A DNA stretch of 7,370 nt from an uncultured Lachnospiraceae bacterium (lineage in GTDB: Bacteria; Bacillota; Clostridia; Lachnospirales; Lachnospiraceae), in the NCBI GenBank assembly GCA_902783095.1, contig CACZPX010000164.1:1-7370 (forward strand). Direction: 5' to 3'. The translations under genes and the position numbers were made by a program. The notes beneath the pieces were generated by a model. The model was not told the DNA's origin, did no database searches, and saw nothing but the letters and a program-made list of their open reading frames with translations. The stretch's first letter is position 1. Each line of letters opens with the position of its first letter. Positions 7,061 through 7,370 of the stretch are shown in pieces.

Positions 7061-7093
7061 GAAGGATCCCTTCCGTAACGGAAGAGATCCTTC
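7061..7093. repeat. 33-nt near-perfect palindrome (hairpin)
   Basis: Arms 7061-7075 (GAAGGATCCCTTCCG) and 7079-7093 (CGGAAGAGATCCTTC) pair at 14 of 15 positions with a single C/A mismatch and the loop TAA. No T-run follows on the plus strand, so it is not a canonical terminator in that direction. The right arm merges into repeat copy 2. Confidence 0.85.
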
Positions 7094-7110
7094 GCTGCGT
7101 TCAGGATGAC
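7085..7110. repeat. Dispersed repeat, copy 2 (short form)
   Basis: AGATCCTTCG (7085-7094) and TCAGGATGAC (7101-7110) are identical to the ends of copy 1, but only CTGCGT lies between them. It overlaps the right arm of the 33-nt palindrome, so the left arm of that palindrome (7061-7068) is in effect an inverted partial copy. Confidence 0.7.
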
Positions 7111-7118
7111 GGTTTTGC

Positions 7119-7188
7119 GTCACTCCCCGCGATCGTCGCGCTCCGCTCGCCTGCGTGCTTTGCACTTGCCTCGCAGGGAGTCACTCCC
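7119..7188. repeat. 9-bp direct repeats flanking a structured 52-bp segment
   Basis: GTCACTCCC occurs at 7119-7127 and 7180-7188, flanking 7128-7179. The interior has hairpins CGCGA/TCGCG (7128-7132, 7136-7140) and GTGC/GCAC (7155-7158, 7162-7165). An outer stem of 11 bp with one mismatch joins 7122-7132 to 7171-7181. The right direct repeat overlaps the last codons and stop of the convergent gene. It could be a miniature insertion with target duplication or a REP-like element. Confidence 0.5.
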
Positions 7189-7370
7189 ATGGATTCTCGG
7201 TGGGATACGGCAGCGCCTTGGGCTGATTGTACCCAATATCCTTCACGCCCAGGAAGCGGAACACCTCGTAGAGCGCCTTGCCGTGATGCCCAAAGGCCAC
7301 CGCGCCGTGGTGCGGGAAGCGCTTCTCGATCAGCACGTGGCGGTAAAACCGTCCCATCTCCGGAATGGCA
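7181..7370 (-). CDS. L-fucose isomerase-like protein, C-terminal fragment (5' end outside window)
   Basis: The minus strand is open from the right edge to a TGA at 7183-7181, giving 62 residues. Readable segments are HVLIEKRFPHHGAVAFGHHG (residues 11-30), KALYEVFRFLGV (31-42) and a tail IGYNQPKALPYPTENPWE (45-62). The HHGAVAFGHHGKAL pattern followed by NQP and YPTENP fits the C-terminal end of fucose isomerase-like proteins (COG2407-type L-fucose/L-arabinose isomerase family) of Firmicutes, which interconvert aldose and ketose sugars with a metal ion. The first histidines are probably near the active site, by family analogy. The codon use is like that of the other genes here. The gene converges on the helicase operon across the repeat-rich gap. 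I recognise the family by pattern only, from a short piece, so the exact sugar substrate is unknown. Confidence 0.65.
   Translation of the reverse strand, partial: AIPEMGRFYRHVLIEKRFPHHGAVAFGHHGKALYEVFRFLGVKDIGYNQPKALPYPTENPWE

Larger units (their letters stand above)
6957..7180. other. Repeat- and hairpin-rich intergenic region between convergent genes
   Basis: No coding sequence is seen in this 224-bp gap. Just after the helicase stop is a small hairpin (AGCGC 6958-6962, GCGCT 6966-6970) without a T-run, so no canonical terminator closes the operon. The rest holds the repeats and stem-loops listed separately. Such REP-like elements often sit between convergent genes and may act in 3'-end formation or mRNA stability, which is inference here. 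Confidence 0.7.

Noticed and set aside
7000..7110. CRISPR array
   Set aside because: There are only two unequal repeat copies with different internal length, no regular spacers and no cas genes.
7122..7181. Outer stem as an intrinsic terminator for the minus-strand isomerase gene
   Set aside because: Read on the minus strand the stem is followed by GACGCAAAACC, with no U-run, so it is described as a repeat structure only.

Overview
The window is GC-rich (well over 60% by eye) and gene-dense. Strong AAAGGAG-type ribosome binding sites, a sigma-A-like promoter and a SpoVK/CbxX-type AAA+ protein suggest a high-GC member of the Clostridia (Firmicutes), plausibly from the gut. The organism is inferred from style and families only; no rRNA or other marker gene is present.

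Layout. (1) 2-577 (+): C-terminal part of a CbxX/CfxQ (SpoVK-like) AAA+ ATPase entering from the left edge, closed by a clear rho-independent terminator at 577-609. (2) 651-6956 (+): a new transcription unit with a promoter at 651-679, followed by four closely spaced genes with no terminator between them. They encode an AroM-family protein, a TerB-N/TerB-C domain protein with an extra N-terminal domain, a BrxD-like (DUF2791) P-loop ATPase, and an Lhr/BrxHI-like superfamily 2 helicase. (3) 6957-7180: a non-coding, repeat-rich, hairpin-rich gap. (4) 7181-7370 (-): the C-terminal end of a convergent gene, probably an L-fucose isomerase-like sugar isomerase, entering from the right edge.

How the genes work together. 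The last three plus-strand genes (gaps of 12 and 21 nt) form a cassette: a TerB-domain protein, a BrxD-type ATPase and an Lhr-type helicase. BrxD and BrxHI ATPase/helicase pairs are known from type 2 BREX phage-defence loci. Here the pair lies with a TerB-N/TerB-C protein, and this window contains no PglX methylase, PglZ phosphatase, BrxC/PglY or nuclease. I infer that the cassette is a nucleic-acid-remodelling stress or anti-phage module in which the TerB protein is the sensor or scaffold, the ATPase a loader or regulator, and the helicase the motor. This role is untested. The AroM-like gene shares the promoter and is probably co-transcribed, but its functional link is unknown.

The most unusual non-coding part is the 224-bp convergent intergenic region. 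It holds two copies of an AGATCCTTCG...TCAGGATGAC repeat, a near-perfect 15-bp-arm hairpin, and a 52-bp structured segment bounded by a 9-bp direct repeat next to the isomerase stop codon.
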